Below the pieces are notes generated by a model. It was not told where the DNA came from. It made no database searches and was given only the letters and a program-made list of their open reading frames with translations. From Roseovarius atlanticus (lineage in GTDB: Bacteria > Pseudomonadota > Alphaproteobacteria > Rhodobacterales > Rhodobacteraceae), in NCBI RefSeq assembly GCF_001441615.1, contig NZ_LAXJ01000003.1, positions 310,001 through 374,000 of the forward strand: a stretch of 64,000 nucleotides of DNA. The letters run 5' to 3'. This document shows, piece after piece, positions 24,601 through 34,920 of the stretch. How positions within the stretch are numbered: position 1 is the first letter of the stretch; every line of letters begins with the position of its first letter. A program made the translations under genes and the position numbers.

Positions 24601-24784
24601 GGGATGGCCTTTCCTGCGCTTGGCATTCGGGGGAGAAACTATGGCGTTGCGACATGGGTTTCCAGAGCGGTCCGATATCGTGCGCGGCGGGACACGCCGG
24701 ATCGTGAGAAAAGCACGGTCGGCGGCACCTATCGTGGCAGACACGCCTAGCAGAATCGGACGTGGTCATGCTAGGTATTGCGGT

Positions 24785-26647
24785 ATGAACGAAATCAGCC
24801 CCAATATAAGCCAGGATCGGCCTGTCATTCGGCAGTTGGACGAGACGGCCATCAACCGGATCGCCGCCGGAGAAGTGGTTGAGCGTCCGGCCTCTGCGGT
24901 GAAGGAGCTGGTGGAGAATGCGCTGGATGCCGGTGCGGGGCGGATCGAGGTGGATATCGCCGATGGCGGCAAGACGCTGATCCGGGTGCGCGACGATGGC
25001 TGCGGGATGACCGGGGACGAGCTGCCGCTGGCGCTGAGCCGGCACGCGACGTCGAAGATTGATGGGTCGGACCTTTTGAACATCCATTCTTTCGGGTTTC
25101 GGGGCGAGGCGCTGCCCAGCCTGGGGTCGGTGGGGCGGCTGACGATCACCAGTCGGGCGCAGGGTTTTGATGGCGTCGAGATCACGGTGGCGGGGGGCAG
25201 GATCGGTGCGGTGAAGCCCGCTGCGCTGAACCGGGGCACGGTGGTGGAGCTGCGGGATCTTTTCTATGCCACGCCCGCGCGGTTAAAATTCATGCGCACC
25301 GACCGGGCCGAGGCGCAGGCAGTGTGCGATGTGATCAAGCGGCTGGCGATGGCCGAGCCGTTTGTCAGCTTTACCCTGCGCGACGTTAGCGAGGGGCGCG
25401 AGCCGCGCACTGTCTTTCGCGCCGATGCCGAGACGGGCGACCTGTTCGATGCGCTGCATGGGCGATTGAGCCAGGTGCTGGGACGGGAGTTCGCCGAGAA
25501 CGCGCTGCGGATCGAGGCCGAGCGCGAGGGGATCGCGATGACGGGCTATGCTGCGCTGCCGACCTATTCGCGGGGGTCGAGCGTGGCGCAGTACCTGTTC
25601 GTCAACGGGCGGCCGGTGCGGGACAAGATGCTCTATGGCGCGCTGCGGGCGGCGTATCATGACTTCCTCAGTCGGGACCGGCATCCGGCGGCGGCGCTGT
25701 TCCTGGAATGCGACCCGAAACTGGTGGATGTGAACGTGCATCCGGCGAAATCCGAGGTGCGGTTCCGCGATCCGGGCGTGGCGCGGGGGCTGCTGGTGTC
25801 GGGGCTGCGCCATGCGCTGGCGGAGGCAGGGCACCGAGCGTCGACCACCGTGGCGGGCGCGACGCTGGGCGCGATGCGGCCCGAGCCGGTGCCGCAGGCG
25901 GGCGGCGCACGGGTGTACCAGATGGACCGGCCCGGGGCGGCGGCGCGGGCGACGAGTTACCAGATGCAGGCGCCGGAGGCGGGCTTTGCCGAGATGCAGA
26001 GCGCATATTCCGGCCGGGTTGAGCCGGAGGTTGAGGAGAGGTCCGACGAGGCGGTCACGCCGCAATCGCTGCCGCTGGGGGCGGCGCGGGCGCAGGTGCA
26101 CGAGAATTACATCGTGGCGCAGACCGAGACCGGCATGGTGATCGTCGATCAGCACGCAGCGCATGAGCGGCTGGTCTATGAGAAACTGAAGCGGCAGATG
26201 GCCGAGACTGGTGTTGCCAGCCAGGCGCTGTTGATCCCCGAGATCGTGGAATTGAGCAGTGGCGAGGCGGGTATTCTGCTGGACATGGCCGAGGAGCTGG
26301 CGCGGTTGGGGCTGGTGATCGAGGCGTTCGGGCCGGGCAGCATCGCGGTGCGCGAGACGCCGGCGATCCTGGGGCCGTGCGACGCGGGCAAGATGCTGCG
26401 CGACGTGCTGGACGAGTTGGCCGATATGGGTGAGAGCCTGAACGTTCAGGCGAAGATCGAGGCGATCCTGAGCCGCGTCGCGTGTCATAGCTCGATCCGG
26501 TCGGGGCGACGGATGAGCGGGGAAGAGATGAACGCGCTGTTGCGCGAGATGGAGGCGACGCCGCATTCGGGGCAGTGCAACCACGGACGGCCCACTTACG
26601 TGGAGCTGAAACTGAGCGATATCGAGCGGCTGTTCGGGCGAACATGA
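24785..26647 (+). CDS. mutL: DNA mismatch repair protein MutL
   Basis: 620 aa. The N-terminal GHKL ATPase has [23 protein letters not shown] and [11 protein letters not shown] linker of about 100 residues (about 340-430) is followed by the dimerisation domain. The endonuclease motif [12 protein letters not shown] is intact, as is the C-terminal zinc-site segment QCNHGRPTY, so this is an endonuclease-type MutL as expected where MutH is lacking. The ATG at 24785 precedes the conserved [15 protein letters not shown] by about 18 residues. It overlaps rmuC by ATGA. Confidence 0.96.
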   Translation: MNEISPNISQDRPVIRQLDETAINRIAAGEVVERPASAVKELVENALDAGAGRIEVDIADGGKTLIRVRDDGCGMTGDELPLALSRHATSKIDGSDLLNIHSFGFRGEALPSLGSVGRLTITSRAQGFDGVEITVAGGRIGAVKPAALNRGTVVELRDLFYATPARLKFMRTDRAEAQAVCDVIKRLAMAEPFVSFTLRDVSEGREPRTVFRADAETGDLFDALHGRLSQVLGREFAENALRIEAEREGIAMTGYAALPTYSRGSSVAQYLFVNGRPVRDKMLYGALRAAYHDFLSRDRHPAAALFLECDPKLVDVNVHPAKSEVRFRDPGVARGLLVSGLRHALAEAGHRASTTVAGATLGAMRPEPVPQAGGARVYQMDRPGAAARATSYQMQAPEAGFAEMQSAYSGRVEPEVEERSDEAVTPQSLPLGAARAQVHENYIVAQTETGMVIVDQHAAHERLVYEKLKRQMAETGVASQALLIPEIVELSSGEAGILLDMAEELARLGLVIEAFGPGSIAVRETPAILGPCDAGKMLRDVLDELADMGESLNVQAKIEAILSRVACHSSIRSGRRMSGEEMNALLREMEATPHSGQCNHGRPTYVELKLSDIERLFGRT

Positions 26648-27879
26648 TTACGATTGGCGAGACAGTCTATCAGTTGGACGATCCTCTGGTGATGGCGGCA
26701 CTGGCGGCGGGGGCCGTGGTGCTGTTGATCCTGCTGCTGGTCATCCTCGCGCTGCGAGCGGCGGCGCGGACGGCGCGGGCGACGGAGCCGCTGGCACAGC
26801 AATTGGGGCATCTGGGGCAAAACGTGCAGAGCCTGGCCAACGGGCAGGAGGGCCTGCGCAGTTCGATCCAGATGGTCAGTGATACGGCCACCAGCGGGCA
26901 GACTCAGCTGGCGCAGATGGTGGAACAGCGGCTGGCGGGGGTGCAGCAGCAGATGCAGGACCGGCTGGCGGACAACGCGATGCGCAGCCAGAGGGCGCTG
27001 ACCGAGATGCAGGAGCGGATGCGCGAGACGCTGCACGGCTCGTCCAAGCAGACCGCGACCAGCCTGACCGCCTTGCAGGAGCGCCTGTCGGCCATCGACA
27101 AGGCGCAGGACAATATCACGAAGCTGTCGGGCGACGTGCTGTCGCTGCAGGATATCCTGTCGAACAAGCAGACGCGCGGGGCGTTCGGCGAGATCCAGTT
27201 GACCGATATCGTCACCAAGGCGATGCCGTCGGACAGCTATTCTCTGCAGGCGACGCTGTCGAACGGGCGGCGGGCGGATTGCCTGATCCATCTGCCGAAC
27301 CCGCCGGGGCCGATTGCGATAGACAGCAAGTTCCCGCTGGAAGCCTACGAGGCGCTGCGCAACGCCAAGAGCGATCACGAGGTGAACGAGGCGGCGAAGT
27401 TCCTGCGGACCTCGGTAAAGAAGCACATCCGGGATATTTCCGAAAAGTACATTCTGGATGGCGAGACCGCGGATGGCGCGCTGATGTTCCTGCCGTCCGA
27501 GGCGGTCTATGCCGAGTTGCACGCCAATTTCCCGGAACTGGTGCGCGAGGGGTTCGCCCAGAAGGTCTGGATCGTGTCGCCCACCACCTGCATGGCGACG
27601 CTGAACACGATGCGCGCAATCCTGAAGGACGCGCGGATGCGCGAACAGGCGGGGGCCATTCGAAAAATGCTGGGGCAGTTGCACCGCGACGTGGAACTGG
27701 TGCTGGAACGCGCGGGCAAGCTGGAGACGCATTTCGACCAGGCGCGGCGGGATGTGGAAGGGATTTCCACGGCGGCCGAGCGTGCGGGCAAGCGCGCGGC
27801 GAAGCTGGACAATTTCGATTTCGAGGAACTGGCGCCGGAGGATCCGGTGAATGTGGTGAAGTTGGGCAAGGATGGGTGA
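26644..27879 (+). CDS. rmuC: DNA recombination protein RmuC homologue
   Basis: 411 aa. One N-terminal membrane anchor (residues about 17-40) is followed by a long coiled coil (about 50-170) and the RmuC nuclease-like core with [24 protein letters not shown] and [16 protein letters not shown]. RmuC proteins limit DNA inversions at short inverted repeats. The ATGA overlap with mutL couples two genome-stability genes. Confidence 0.94.
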   Translation: MITIGETVYQLDDPLVMAALAAGAVVLLILLLVILALRAAARTARATEPLAQQLGHLGQNVQSLANGQEGLRSSIQMVSDTATSGQTQLAQMVEQRLAGVQQQMQDRLADNAMRSQRALTEMQERMRETLHGSSKQTATSLTALQERLSAIDKAQDNITKLSGDVLSLQDILSNKQTRGAFGEIQLTDIVTKAMPSDSYSLQATLSNGRRADCLIHLPNPPGPIAIDSKFPLEAYEALRNAKSDHEVNEAAKFLRTSVKKHIRDISEKYILDGETADGALMFLPSEAVYAELHANFPELVREGFAQKVWIVSPTTCMATLNTMRAILKDARMREQAGAIRKMLGQLHRDVELVLERAGKLETHFDQARRDVEGISTAAERAGKRAAKLDNFDFEELAPEDPVNVVKLGKDG

Positions 27880-28321
27880 ACTGGCTGCGCAGTAGCGAAG
27901 GTCGGCTTATGCGTTCAATTGACTGGATGCCGCACCCTGCACATTCGGCAGCTGTGAGCGATAGGCCATAATTTGCGATGATTTGAGTGAAGATACGTCG
28001 TTACCTCGGAACCGGACTGCCGACACAAATCCTATGTAACGTATGCATCGCGGGCGGATGAAACTAATGACGGCTTCATGACTTTTGGTCTTTACATACA
28101 GGACCCGGGGAAAATACCGGGTAGAATGTTCAAACAAAAAAACTCCGTGCACGCACAGAGCTTGCGACCGTGCGCGTCCCAGACCAGATTGCCGCAAAAA
28201 ATCTTGCAAGACCAAGATCATGTACTTACCAAGTTAGACATTTACTATCTTCGTTTGACCAACATCGATGGTGAGACGACAATTCCGTCGCCAATCAAGT
28301 GTTTCAAGGAATCTTTAGACG
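27880..28321. other. Lower-GC intergenic region, no supported gene
   Basis: About 440 bases between rmuC and the methyltransferase-like gene. The stretch from about 27960 is visibly richer in A and T than the rest of the window; for example, 28081-28140 has 24 G/C of 60. Two open frames of about 90-105 codons on opposite strands have no recognisable protein features, and neither shows a convincing start context. The composition suggests a boundary of acquired DNA. No insertion-sequence ends or tRNA were seen. Confidence 0.6.
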
Positions 28322-29173
28322 ATGATTTTCAAAAATTCCCTTAGATCTATGCGCGCAAACCTCGCGCTTGCGCTTGACCCGCCGCGGTTCAAGCAGCGTC
28401 GGCTGATACGCGATGGCAATGCGCCAGTCGAAGAAAAAATAAACTTCGATGCCTACCCTCGGCCCCACTTCGCCTATGGCGTGCACCGCGCGGCCATGCA
28501 GGCCAAGGCGCTTGATATCGATGCGATCAGCGTGATCGAGTTTGGCTGTGCGGGCGGCAATGGGCTTTTGGCACTTGAAGCGATGGCGCTTGAAATAGGA
28601 AAAGATGTCGGTGTGCGCGTAGACGTTTATGGGTTTGATATCGGGGAAGGGTTGCCCAAGCCGCTTGACTACCGCGATCTGCCCTATGCGTGGAAGATGG
28701 AACAATTCAAGATGGACGTCCCGAAGCTGGAGGCGAGACTGACAACCGCCCAATTGGTGATAGGGGACGTTGCTGACACGGTCGAGCCGTTCGGTCAGCG
28801 GGAGGATCTGGCGCCTGTTGGGTTCATATCGTTTGACTTGGATTTTTATTCATCGACCATGGCGGCGTTCAAAATCTTTGATGCCGAAAGCACGAAGATG
28901 CTACCGCGCGTCTACTGCTATTTCGACGATATCATTGGCCCAGATAACGAACTGCATTGCGAGTACGTCGGAGAGTTGCTGGCAATAAAAGACTTCAACA
29001 AGTCGAAGTCGACCAAGAAGATCGCCCAGATCAACGGCCTGTCATGGAAGCGCTACATCCCGGCGCCATGGAATGACAGCATGTTCATCATGCATGCATT
29101 CGAGCACCCTCTTTATGGGGTATACATCGATACCAAGGTAGACATGGATCTTGCGCTTGAGCCCACCAGCTAG
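28322..29173 (+). CDS. Class I methyltransferase-like protein, TylF-type, probably acquired
   Basis: 283 aa. The SAM-site-like motif is VIEFGCAGGNGLLALE (residues about 71-86). Further on, FISFDLDFYSSTMAAF and YFDDIIG resemble the acidic metal-binding segments of TylF/macrocin-O-methyltransferase-like proteins. Base composition is clearly lower in GC than the neighbours, and the flanks are non-coding, so horizontal acquisition is likely. A role in modifying a surface sugar is possible; the substrate is unknown. The start at 28322 has no strong ribosome-binding site. Confidence 0.75.
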   Translation: MIFKNSLRSMRANLALALDPPRFKQRRLIRDGNAPVEEKINFDAYPRPHFAYGVHRAAMQAKALDIDAISVIEFGCAGGNGLLALEAMALEIGKDVGVRVDVYGFDIGEGLPKPLDYRDLPYAWKMEQFKMDVPKLEARLTTAQLVIGDVADTVEPFGQREDLAPVGFISFDLDFYSSTMAAFKIFDAESTKMLPRVYCYFDDIIGPDNELHCEYVGELLAIKDFNKSKSTKKIAQINGLSWKRYIPAPWNDSMFIMHAFEHPLYGVYIDTKVDMDLALEPTS

Positions 29174-29590
29174 CCTCGCTGGCGAGGATAGGACACCACT
29201 GAACCTGCCTATTCCGAAAGAGCCCTACCGAAAGCTACGCCTTCTGCGGGCGCAAGCGTGCAGCGGTCGCAGAGACGCGTCCTTTGCAACTGGCTGTGGT
29301 GACGTCGGTCGTCGTGTTCGTTTCGATGCATCGAGACAAATATGCTGGTCTGGACCACGAGCAGAAGCTTGGCTGAGACGCCCCACGGTCCGCTCCGCTC
29401 GCAAAGAAGGCCTTCATGCATCTTGGGGTGAGCGACAGCCCAGTGCCGTCAGCGGCGATCGGTGGGTATCCCTGCGAACATCAAGTGTGAGCCCTTTGCG
29501 ATATCGCTGATCTTTTGCCGCACGGAAATAACGCCGCAGGCCGCCGCGGGGCTTGTAACCCTGATGACAGCAATATCCCGCGAAGCGCCC
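29174..29590. other. Intergenic region with no supported gene
   Basis: About 415 bases between the methyltransferase-like gene and the leftward unknown genes. A short inverted repeat (CCTCGC then GCGAGG, 29174-29187) follows the stop codon. Open frames of 60-120 codons exist in several frames but their translations are rich in Arg, Ser and Trp without any domain-like pattern. It may be decayed acquired DNA. Confidence 0.5.
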
Positions 29591-29962
29591 CTACATCGTT
29601 TCCAGGCAATGCCGGCGGAAGGCGCGTTTGAGCATGTCGAGTTCTTCGCGCAGCAGCGTGACCTCGGCCCGGATATCGTAGGCCAGCGCATCGCCCGAGA
29701 CGATGGAGAAGCTGCCGAGCGCCGCGCCGGTTTCGGTGTCGGAAATCAGGAAGGTCTGGACCCCGTCGGCGATGCGGTCGGCCGGGATGGGCACCCGCAG
29801 GACCCAGGCCTGCTCTTCGGGTTTCTCGACCACTTCGACCCCGGCAATGGTCTCTTGCAAATGCGTGACCGACACGTCCGGGCGGCGGTCGCCGGCGCCG
29901 GTGATGACCCCTTCCCAGACGCCTTCGAAGAGGCGCGTCTTGGTCAATGTCAGTTCTTGCAT
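29591..29962 (-). CDS. Conserved-looking unknown protein, 123 aa
   Basis: 123 aa, preceded by AGGAGG seven bases before the ATG. The first 85 residues look beta-rich; the last 30 form a charged amphipathic helix or coiled coil (LLREELDMLKRAFRRH). No family recognised. The ribosome-binding site overlaps the TAG stop of the upstream gene (29974-29976), so the two are translated as an operon. Function unknown. Confidence 0.8.
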   Translation of the reverse strand: MQELTLTKTRLFEGVWEGVITGAGDRRPDVSVTHLQETIAGVEVVEKPEEQAWVLRVPIPADRIADGVQTFLISDTETGAALGSFSIVSGDALAYDIRAEVTLLREELDMLKRAFRRHCLETM

Positions 29963-29973
29963 CCGGTGTCCTC

Positions 29974-30744
29974 CTAGAACTCCGCGCGTGGCCGGCGGCT
30001 GAAGGTCAGGTCGCGCAGGATGACCTGGCTCATCTGCGGGTTCTCGAAAATAAGGTCGATCCAGGCTCGTTCGATACGCTTTTCGTTTAGTTTCGAGTAG
30101 GCCAGATCGAATTCGACCATGATCTCTTCTTCGTGCAGCGGCAGTTCGCGCACGATCTGTTCGGTGTTGGGCCCGTGCTTGATGTTCAGGCGGGCGAAGA
30201 TTTCCAGCGGTTTCTCCATCTCTACAATGGTGTCCATGCGAATGAGGTGACGCTGCTTCAGGCCCTGTACGGCGGCCTCGGGCAGGTCCAAGACCAGCGA
30301 CAGAAAAGAGCCGTCGAAGCTGAACACATCCATGCGCAAACCAAAGGGCGCAAGGTCGGCTTCGCGCGTGTTGCGCAGCTGGCGCAGGGTGAGCTCGGAA
30401 TGTTGACAGTCATGAAACAGTGTCAGCTCATGCCCCAGTTGCGTCTTGCTGAGGACCGAAGATCGGCCCGGCACTGCCAAAGGTTCGCGCCAGATCGCGG
30501 GACGCCAAGACCAGTCGGTGCCATGCGGCTTGGGAAAGGCGTGGGAGCCGATGATGGGCAATGCGAGGCGGTTGTCCGCGTGACTTATCAATTCGTTGAG
30601 ATGATAACGCAATTTCCGCGCTTCGGAGCGTTCGGCGCGGAGCTGTTCCAGCGTCATCGACGTGGCGGCGCGCACGGTTTGCCGCCACCGCCGCAAGTCG
30701 CGCCGATGGGCGAGCCAATCCAGTCCTGAACGTTTCAGCCCCAT
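29974..30744 (-). CDS. Unknown protein, about 256 aa, first gene of a two-gene unit
   Basis: 256 aa from ATG 30744. An in-frame GTG at 30786 has a better-spaced AAAAGG and remains possible. The N-terminus is basic with a helical stretch (residues about 5-60). The rest is mixed alpha/beta with segments such as FSFDGSFLSLVLDLPEA. I recall a Rhodobacterales-specific DUF with this appearance but cannot confirm the name. No membrane segment. It is co-directional with the 123-aa gene that follows 11 bases downstream. Confidence 0.8.
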   Translation of the reverse strand: MGLKRSGLDWLAHRRDLRRWRQTVRAATSMTLEQLRAERSEARKLRYHLNELISHADNRLALPIIGSHAFPKPHGTDWSWRPAIWREPLAVPGRSSVLSKTQLGHELTLFHDCQHSELTLRQLRNTREADLAPFGLRMDVFSFDGSFLSLVLDLPEAAVQGLKQRHLIRMDTIVEMEKPLEIFARLNIKHGPNTEQIVRELPLHEEEIMVEFDLAYSKLNEKRIERAWIDLIFENPQMSQVILRDLTFSRRPRAEF

Positions 30745-30843
30745 ATGCGTGGATCGTTTCCGGTTGGTCCTGCCACAGCCTGCCACTGAGACCTTTTCAT
30801 AGCATTAACCCGACTTTGGAAACAATCCATTGATTGTCTTGGG

Positions 30844-31416
30844 TTACTTCGCACTGGCCCTCCGCAGGCTGCGGGCGAGGTCAGTGATGAAGCGTCGGCC
30901 TGATGCGCCGGCCAGGCTGCTGCCGGCGGGCGCATAGACCGCGAGACTGACGAGGTGGTCGTTGATGACCATGCCACCGCGCCAGTAGCGCGGGTCGCCT
31001 CCGGGCAGAGCCAGTTCGCCACCGGCATCAAGATGCACCAGCGCGAGTCCGTCGCCGTCGACTATGGCCAGCGGCTTTTTCGGGGCGGCGCTGGCGGCGA
31101 TCGTGGCGGCAGAGGGCGGGGTGCGGCCCGGCTCGCGGATGGCCACGTTCACCACGATGAAGGCAAGCGGTACGGTAACGCCCGGTTCGCCGCTGAGCGA
31201 TTCACAGCTGCCGAGAAAGACGAGGCGATTGGACGGTTGACGGCGGATGTTGTCCGCGTCGATGCAATAGCCACGGGGGCCGCGCACCACGACCGAGCCA
31301 TCGTAGAGCGAAAGAGCCTGCACGACGTTTGGTTTGCCAGACGTTCCAAGCGTGGTCCCGTCGCAGCCCGCCAGCGGCCCGAGGGCCGCCAGCCAGATCA
31401 GGTGCAGATATCGCAC
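30844..31416 (-). CDS. Putative lipoprotein of unknown function
   Basis: 190 aa from the GTG at 31416, eight bases after the ilvD stop. The N-terminus VRYLHLIWLAALGPLAGC is a lipoprotein signal with lipobox LAGC and Cys18. The mature part has GYCIDADNIRRQ and LVFLGSCESLSGEPG and no recognised domain. A longer in-frame reading into ilvD would add an arginine-rich tail and is rejected. It probably uses the ilvD transcript, though the pairing has no obvious metabolic sense. Confidence 0.75.
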   Translation of the reverse strand: MRYLHLIWLAALGPLAGCDGTTLGTSGKPNVVQALSLYDGSVVVRGPRGYCIDADNIRRQPSNRLVFLGSCESLSGEPGVTVPLAFIVVNVAIREPGRTPPSAATIAASAAPKKPLAIVDGDGLALVHLDAGGELALPGGDPRYWRGGMVINDHLVSLAVYAPAGSSLAGASGRRFITDLARSLRRASAK

Positions 31417-31424
31417 GAGTCGAG

Positions 31425-33182
31425 TCAGAGGTCTGCGTAGACGTGACGCTCGGCTTCGGCGCCGGGATGTGTGACGGCGCCTTTGTAGGTTTCGCCTACA
31501 AGCTGGGCGTATTTCCAAAGCGCCCCGGAGGCGTAGATCGTCTCACGCGGGCCGGGCCAATCTTTCTTGCGTGCATCCAGTTCCTCGTCGCTCAGGTCCA
31601 CAGACAGCTCGCCCTCGATGGCATTGATGGTGATCATGTCACCTGTCTTGAGCATGGCGATGGGGCCGCCATGGGCCGCTTCGGGGCCCACGTGACCCAC
31701 GCAGAAGCCGCGTGTGGCCCCCGAGAAGCGGCCATCGGTGATGAGCGCGACCTTCTTGCCCATGCCCTGGCCCGAAAGCGCGGCGGTGGTGGCCAGCATC
31801 TCGCGCATGCCGGGGCCGCCGGCGGGGCCTTCGTTGCGGATGACGATGACTTCGCCTTCTTCGTATTCGCGGTTCTGGACGGCGGCGAAGGCGTCTTCCT
31901 CGCATTCGAACACGCGGGCGGGGCCGGTGAAGACCTGGTGCTCGGGCGCGATGCCCGCGACCTTTACGATGGCGCCCTGCGGTGCGATGTTGCCCTTGAG
32001 ACCGACAACGCCGCCGGTCTTGGTAAGGGGCGCGTCGATGGAATAGATCACCTTGCCGTCGGCCTCGCGTTCGATCCGGTCGAGTTCTTCGCCGATGGCG
32101 CGGCCCGTGGCGGTCATGCAGTCCTCGTGGATCAGGCCCGCCTTGCGCAGTTCCTTCATCACCACGGGGATGCCGCCGGCGTCGTAAAGGTCCTTGGCGA
32201 CGTACTGACCGCCTGGTTTCAGGTCGACGAAATAGGGGGTATCGCGGAAGATTTCGCAGACATCGTCGAGGTAGAATTCGATCCCGGCCTCGTGGGCGAT
32301 GGCGGGCAAGTGCAGGCCTGCGTTGGTAGAGCCGCCGGTGCAGGCGACGACGCGCGCGGCGTTTTCCATCGACTTGCGGGTGACGACATCGCGGGCGCGG
32401 ATGTTCTTTTCCAGCAGGTCCATAACCGCGCGGCCCGACGCCTCGGCATACTGGTCGCGCGATTCGTACGGTGCGGGCATGCCCGACGAGTTCATCAGGG
32501 CAAGGCCAATCGCCTCGGACACGCAGGCCATGGTATTGGCGGTGAACTGGCCGCCGCAGGCACCCGCCGAGGGGCAGGCGACGCGTTCGAGCGCGTCGAG
32601 CGCCTTGTCGGACATGGTGCCGTTCTGGTTCCATCCAACGGCCTCGAACATGTCCTGCACGGTCAGGTCGCGCGTGCGGAATTCCTCGGGGATCTCGTCT
32701 ATCTGGGGGGCTTTGCCCGGCAGGATCGAGCCGCCGTAAATAAAGACCGACGGCACATTAAGTCGCACCATGGCCATCATCATGCCGGGCAGCGACTTGT
32801 CACAGCCCGCAAGGCCCACGATGGCGTCATAGCAATGGCCGCGCATGGTCAGCTCGACCGTGTCGGCGATGGCCTCGCGGCTGGCGAGCGACGAGCGCAT
32901 CCCCTCGTGGCCCATGGCGATGCCGTCGGTGACGGTGATGGTGGTGAATTCGCGGGGGGAGCCCTTGGCCTCTTTCACGCCACCCTTGACGGCCTGGGCC
33001 TGACGGTTGAGCGAGATGTTGCAGGGCGCGGCCTCGTTCCAGCAGGTGGCGACGCCGACGAGAGGTTGGTGGATCTCTTCCTCGGTCATGCCCATCGCGT
33101 AATAGTACGAGCGGTGCGGCGCGCGCGCGGGCCCTTCGGTCACGTGGCGGCTGGGCAGTTTGCTTTTGTCGAACTTGGTCAT
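31425..33182 (-). CDS. ilvD: Dihydroxy-acid dehydratase
   Basis: 585 aa. The Fe-S ligand cysteines are visible in [23 protein letters not shown] and [15 protein letters not shown]. The C-terminal [19 protein letters not shown] block is typical. The enzyme dehydrates 2,3-dihydroxy-isovalerate and 2,3-dihydroxy-3-methylvalerate in valine and isoleucine synthesis. GGGGAGG precedes ATG 33182. It is followed closely by the lipoprotein gene at 30844. Confidence 0.96.
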   Translation of the reverse strand: MTKFDKSKLPSRHVTEGPARAPHRSYYYAMGMTEEEIHQPLVGVATCWNEAAPCNISLNRQAQAVKGGVKEAKGSPREFTTITVTDGIAMGHEGMRSSLASREAIADTVELTMRGHCYDAIVGLAGCDKSLPGMMMAMVRLNVPSVFIYGGSILPGKAPQIDEIPEEFRTRDLTVQDMFEAVGWNQNGTMSDKALDALERVACPSAGACGGQFTANTMACVSEAIGLALMNSSGMPAPYESRDQYAEASGRAVMDLLEKNIRARDVVTRKSMENAARVVACTGGSTNAGLHLPAIAHEAGIEFYLDDVCEIFRDTPYFVDLKPGGQYVAKDLYDAGGIPVVMKELRKAGLIHEDCMTATGRAIGEELDRIEREADGKVIYSIDAPLTKTGGVVGLKGNIAPQGAIVKVAGIAPEHQVFTGPARVFECEEDAFAAVQNREYEEGEVIVIRNEGPAGGPGMREMLATTAALSGQGMGKKVALITDGRFSGATRGFCVGHVGPEAAHGGPIAMLKTGDMITINAIEGELSVDLSDEELDARKKDWPGPRETIYASGALWKYAQLVGETYKGAVTHPGAEAERHVYADL

Positions 33183-33258
33183 CTGGGCCTCCCCTGAAAT
33201 CTTCGGATCCGGTCTAGGCCAGAGCCGCGACGGGGGCAAGCTTTCGCACTGGCAAAGT

Positions 33259-33837
33259 TCAGCGCGGTGGCGTGGCCATCTTCGCGACGGGCGCGTGGCG
33301 GTGGCAGGTGACGACGTGGTCGTTGACCATGCCGACGGCCTGCATGAAGGCGTAAACGATGGTGGGGCCGCAGAACTTGAAGCCGCGTTTCTTCAAATCT
33401 TTCGAAATTGCGCGGGATATTTCGGTTTCGGTTGGCACCTCGGCCAGGCTGGTCCAGTGGTTCTGCAAGGGGGCGTCCCCCATGTAGGACCACAGGTAGG
33501 TGTCAAACCCCTGCTCGGCCTCGATCACCTGCCAGGCGCGCGCATTGCCGATGGTGGCCTCGATCTTGCCGCGGTGGCGGATGATGCCGGGGTCGCCCAG
33601 CAGGCGCTGCACGTCATCCTCGCCCCAGGTGGCGATGATATACGGGTCAAAGCCTTGGAATGCCGCGCGAAAGCTGTCGCGCTTCTTCAGGATGGTGATC
33701 CAGCTGAGACCGGCCTGGAACCCGTCGAGGATAAGCTTTTCCCACAGCGCGCGGCTGTCCCATTCGGGCACGCCCCATTCGGTGTCGTGATAGGCCTCGT
33801 AGATCGGATCGGAGCCGACCCAGCCGCATCTTTCCAT
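33259..33837 (-). CDS. tag: DNA-3-methyladenine glycosylase I
   Basis: 192 aa. Zinc ligands Cys4 (MERCGWVG), His17 (AYHDTEWG) and the C-terminal CHRHAPV pair match TagI. The [17 protein letters not shown] and [21 protein letters not shown] blocks are the family signature. It excises 3-methyladenine from DNA. ATG 33837 is used; a longer in-frame start at 33882 would add unconserved residues. It precedes ilvD on the same strand by 76 bases. Confidence 0.95.
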   Translation of the reverse strand: MERCGWVGSDPIYEAYHDTEWGVPEWDSRALWEKLILDGFQAGLSWITILKKRDSFRAAFQGFDPYIIATWGEDDVQRLLGDPGIIRHRGKIEATIGNARAWQVIEAEQGFDTYLWSYMGDAPLQNHWTSLAEVPTETEISRAISKDLKKRGFKFCGPTIVYAFMQAVGMVNDHVVTCHRHAPVAKMATPPR

Positions 33838-33950
33838 GGTGCAAGACCCCCGGTTTCGCCTGTTGCGGACAGTATGACTCAAATGCCCCTTTTAACAATT
33901 CCTTAGACTGCGTGGCGCTTATTGGGCAGCGGTGGAGTACGGAGAGATTC

Positions 33951-34790
33951 ATGGGTGAAAAGAGATTGAAGTGGGCGAACGTACCGGTGGGGCATCACAA
34001 CCCCCTGGCCTATGCGGTGTCGGCGCGGGACCAGTCGGTGATCCAGATGGTCGAGGAGGCGGTGCGGCACGGCCACGTGATGCTGGCCTATCAGGCTGTT
34101 GTGCCATCCGGGCGACAGGACCGCCCGGCCTTCTACGAGGGTCTGGTGCGGGTTCTGGATGAAACGGGCCGGATCATTCCCGCGCGGGAGTTCATCGACG
34201 TGATCGAGACGATGGAGACGGGACGCATCATTGATTGCCTGTCCCTGGAAAAGGGGATCCGCACCTTGCGCGAGCATCCCGATATCCGCTTGTCGATCAA
34301 CATGTCGGCACGGTCCATCGGCTATCCGCGCTGGATGCGGACGCTGAAACGCGGGCTGGGGCAGGACCCGACGGTGGGCGAGCGCCTGATCCTGGAGATC
34401 ACGGAAAGCTCGGCCATGCTGGTGCCGGAATTGGTGGTCAATTTCATGGCGGACCTGCAAAAGAAAGGTATCAGTTTCGCGCTGGATGATTTCGGGGCCG
34501 GGTATACTTCGTTCCGCTACCTGCGGGATTTCTACTTCGACATCCTCAAGATCGATGGGCAGTTCATTCGGGGCATCGCGGACAACCCCGATAACCAGGT
34601 ACTGACGCGGGCGCTGATCTCGATTGCCGAGCAGTTCGACATGGTTACGGTGGCCGAAAGCGTGGAGCGGCCCAATGATGCGCTGTTCCTTCAGAATATT
34701 GGGGTGCATTGCCTTCAGGGCTACTACTTTGGCGCGCCCACCGTTCAGCCGCCCTGGCTGGAAGCGGCCCGGGTGGCGGCTATGGCCTGA
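33951..34790 (+). CDS. Stand-alone EAL-domain protein, c-di-GMP phosphodiesterase candidate
   Basis: 279 aa, a single EAL domain with no sensor or GGDEF partner. The signature reads YEGLVRV in place of EAL. Catalytic and metal positions further on are intact: INMSARS, LEITESSAM, LDDFGAGYTSF, LKIDGQFI and AESVE. The domain therefore looks active despite the EGL variant. GGAGAG stands six bases before ATG 33951. It is divergent from tag. The c-di-GMP process controlled is unknown. Confidence 0.9.
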   Translation: MGEKRLKWANVPVGHHNPLAYAVSARDQSVIQMVEEAVRHGHVMLAYQAVVPSGRQDRPAFYEGLVRVLDETGRIIPAREFIDVIETMETGRIIDCLSLEKGIRTLREHPDIRLSINMSARSIGYPRWMRTLKRGLGQDPTVGERLILEITESSAMLVPELVVNFMADLQKKGISFALDDFGAGYTSFRYLRDFYFDILKIDGQFIRGIADNPDNQVLTRALISIAEQFDMVTVAESVERPNDALFLQNIGVHCLQGYYFGAPTVQPPWLEAARVAAMA

Positions 34791-34920
34791 GATGTGACAA
34801 CGGCACCTGTTGCCGCGTTGCGGCGTCTGAGGTACACCCTGCATGATGCGGGGAATCCGGGGGCCGCGCATGACGCGCCGCCCTTCGGTCCTCGGCCAGC
34901 AAGAATTGGTGGAGGACACT

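Noticed and set aside
27907..28221. A 104-codon minus-strand frame in the same gap
   Set aside because: No supporting start signal or protein pattern; overlaps the other candidate on the opposite strand.
28078..28344. An 88-codon plus-strand frame in the lower-GC gap
   Set aside because: No ribosome-binding site, no recognisable pattern, and it runs into the methyltransferase start.
29209..29421. Open frames of 60-70 codons on the minus strand in the second gap
   Set aside because: Translations lack domain character and two frames compete; likely decayed or non-coding DNA.
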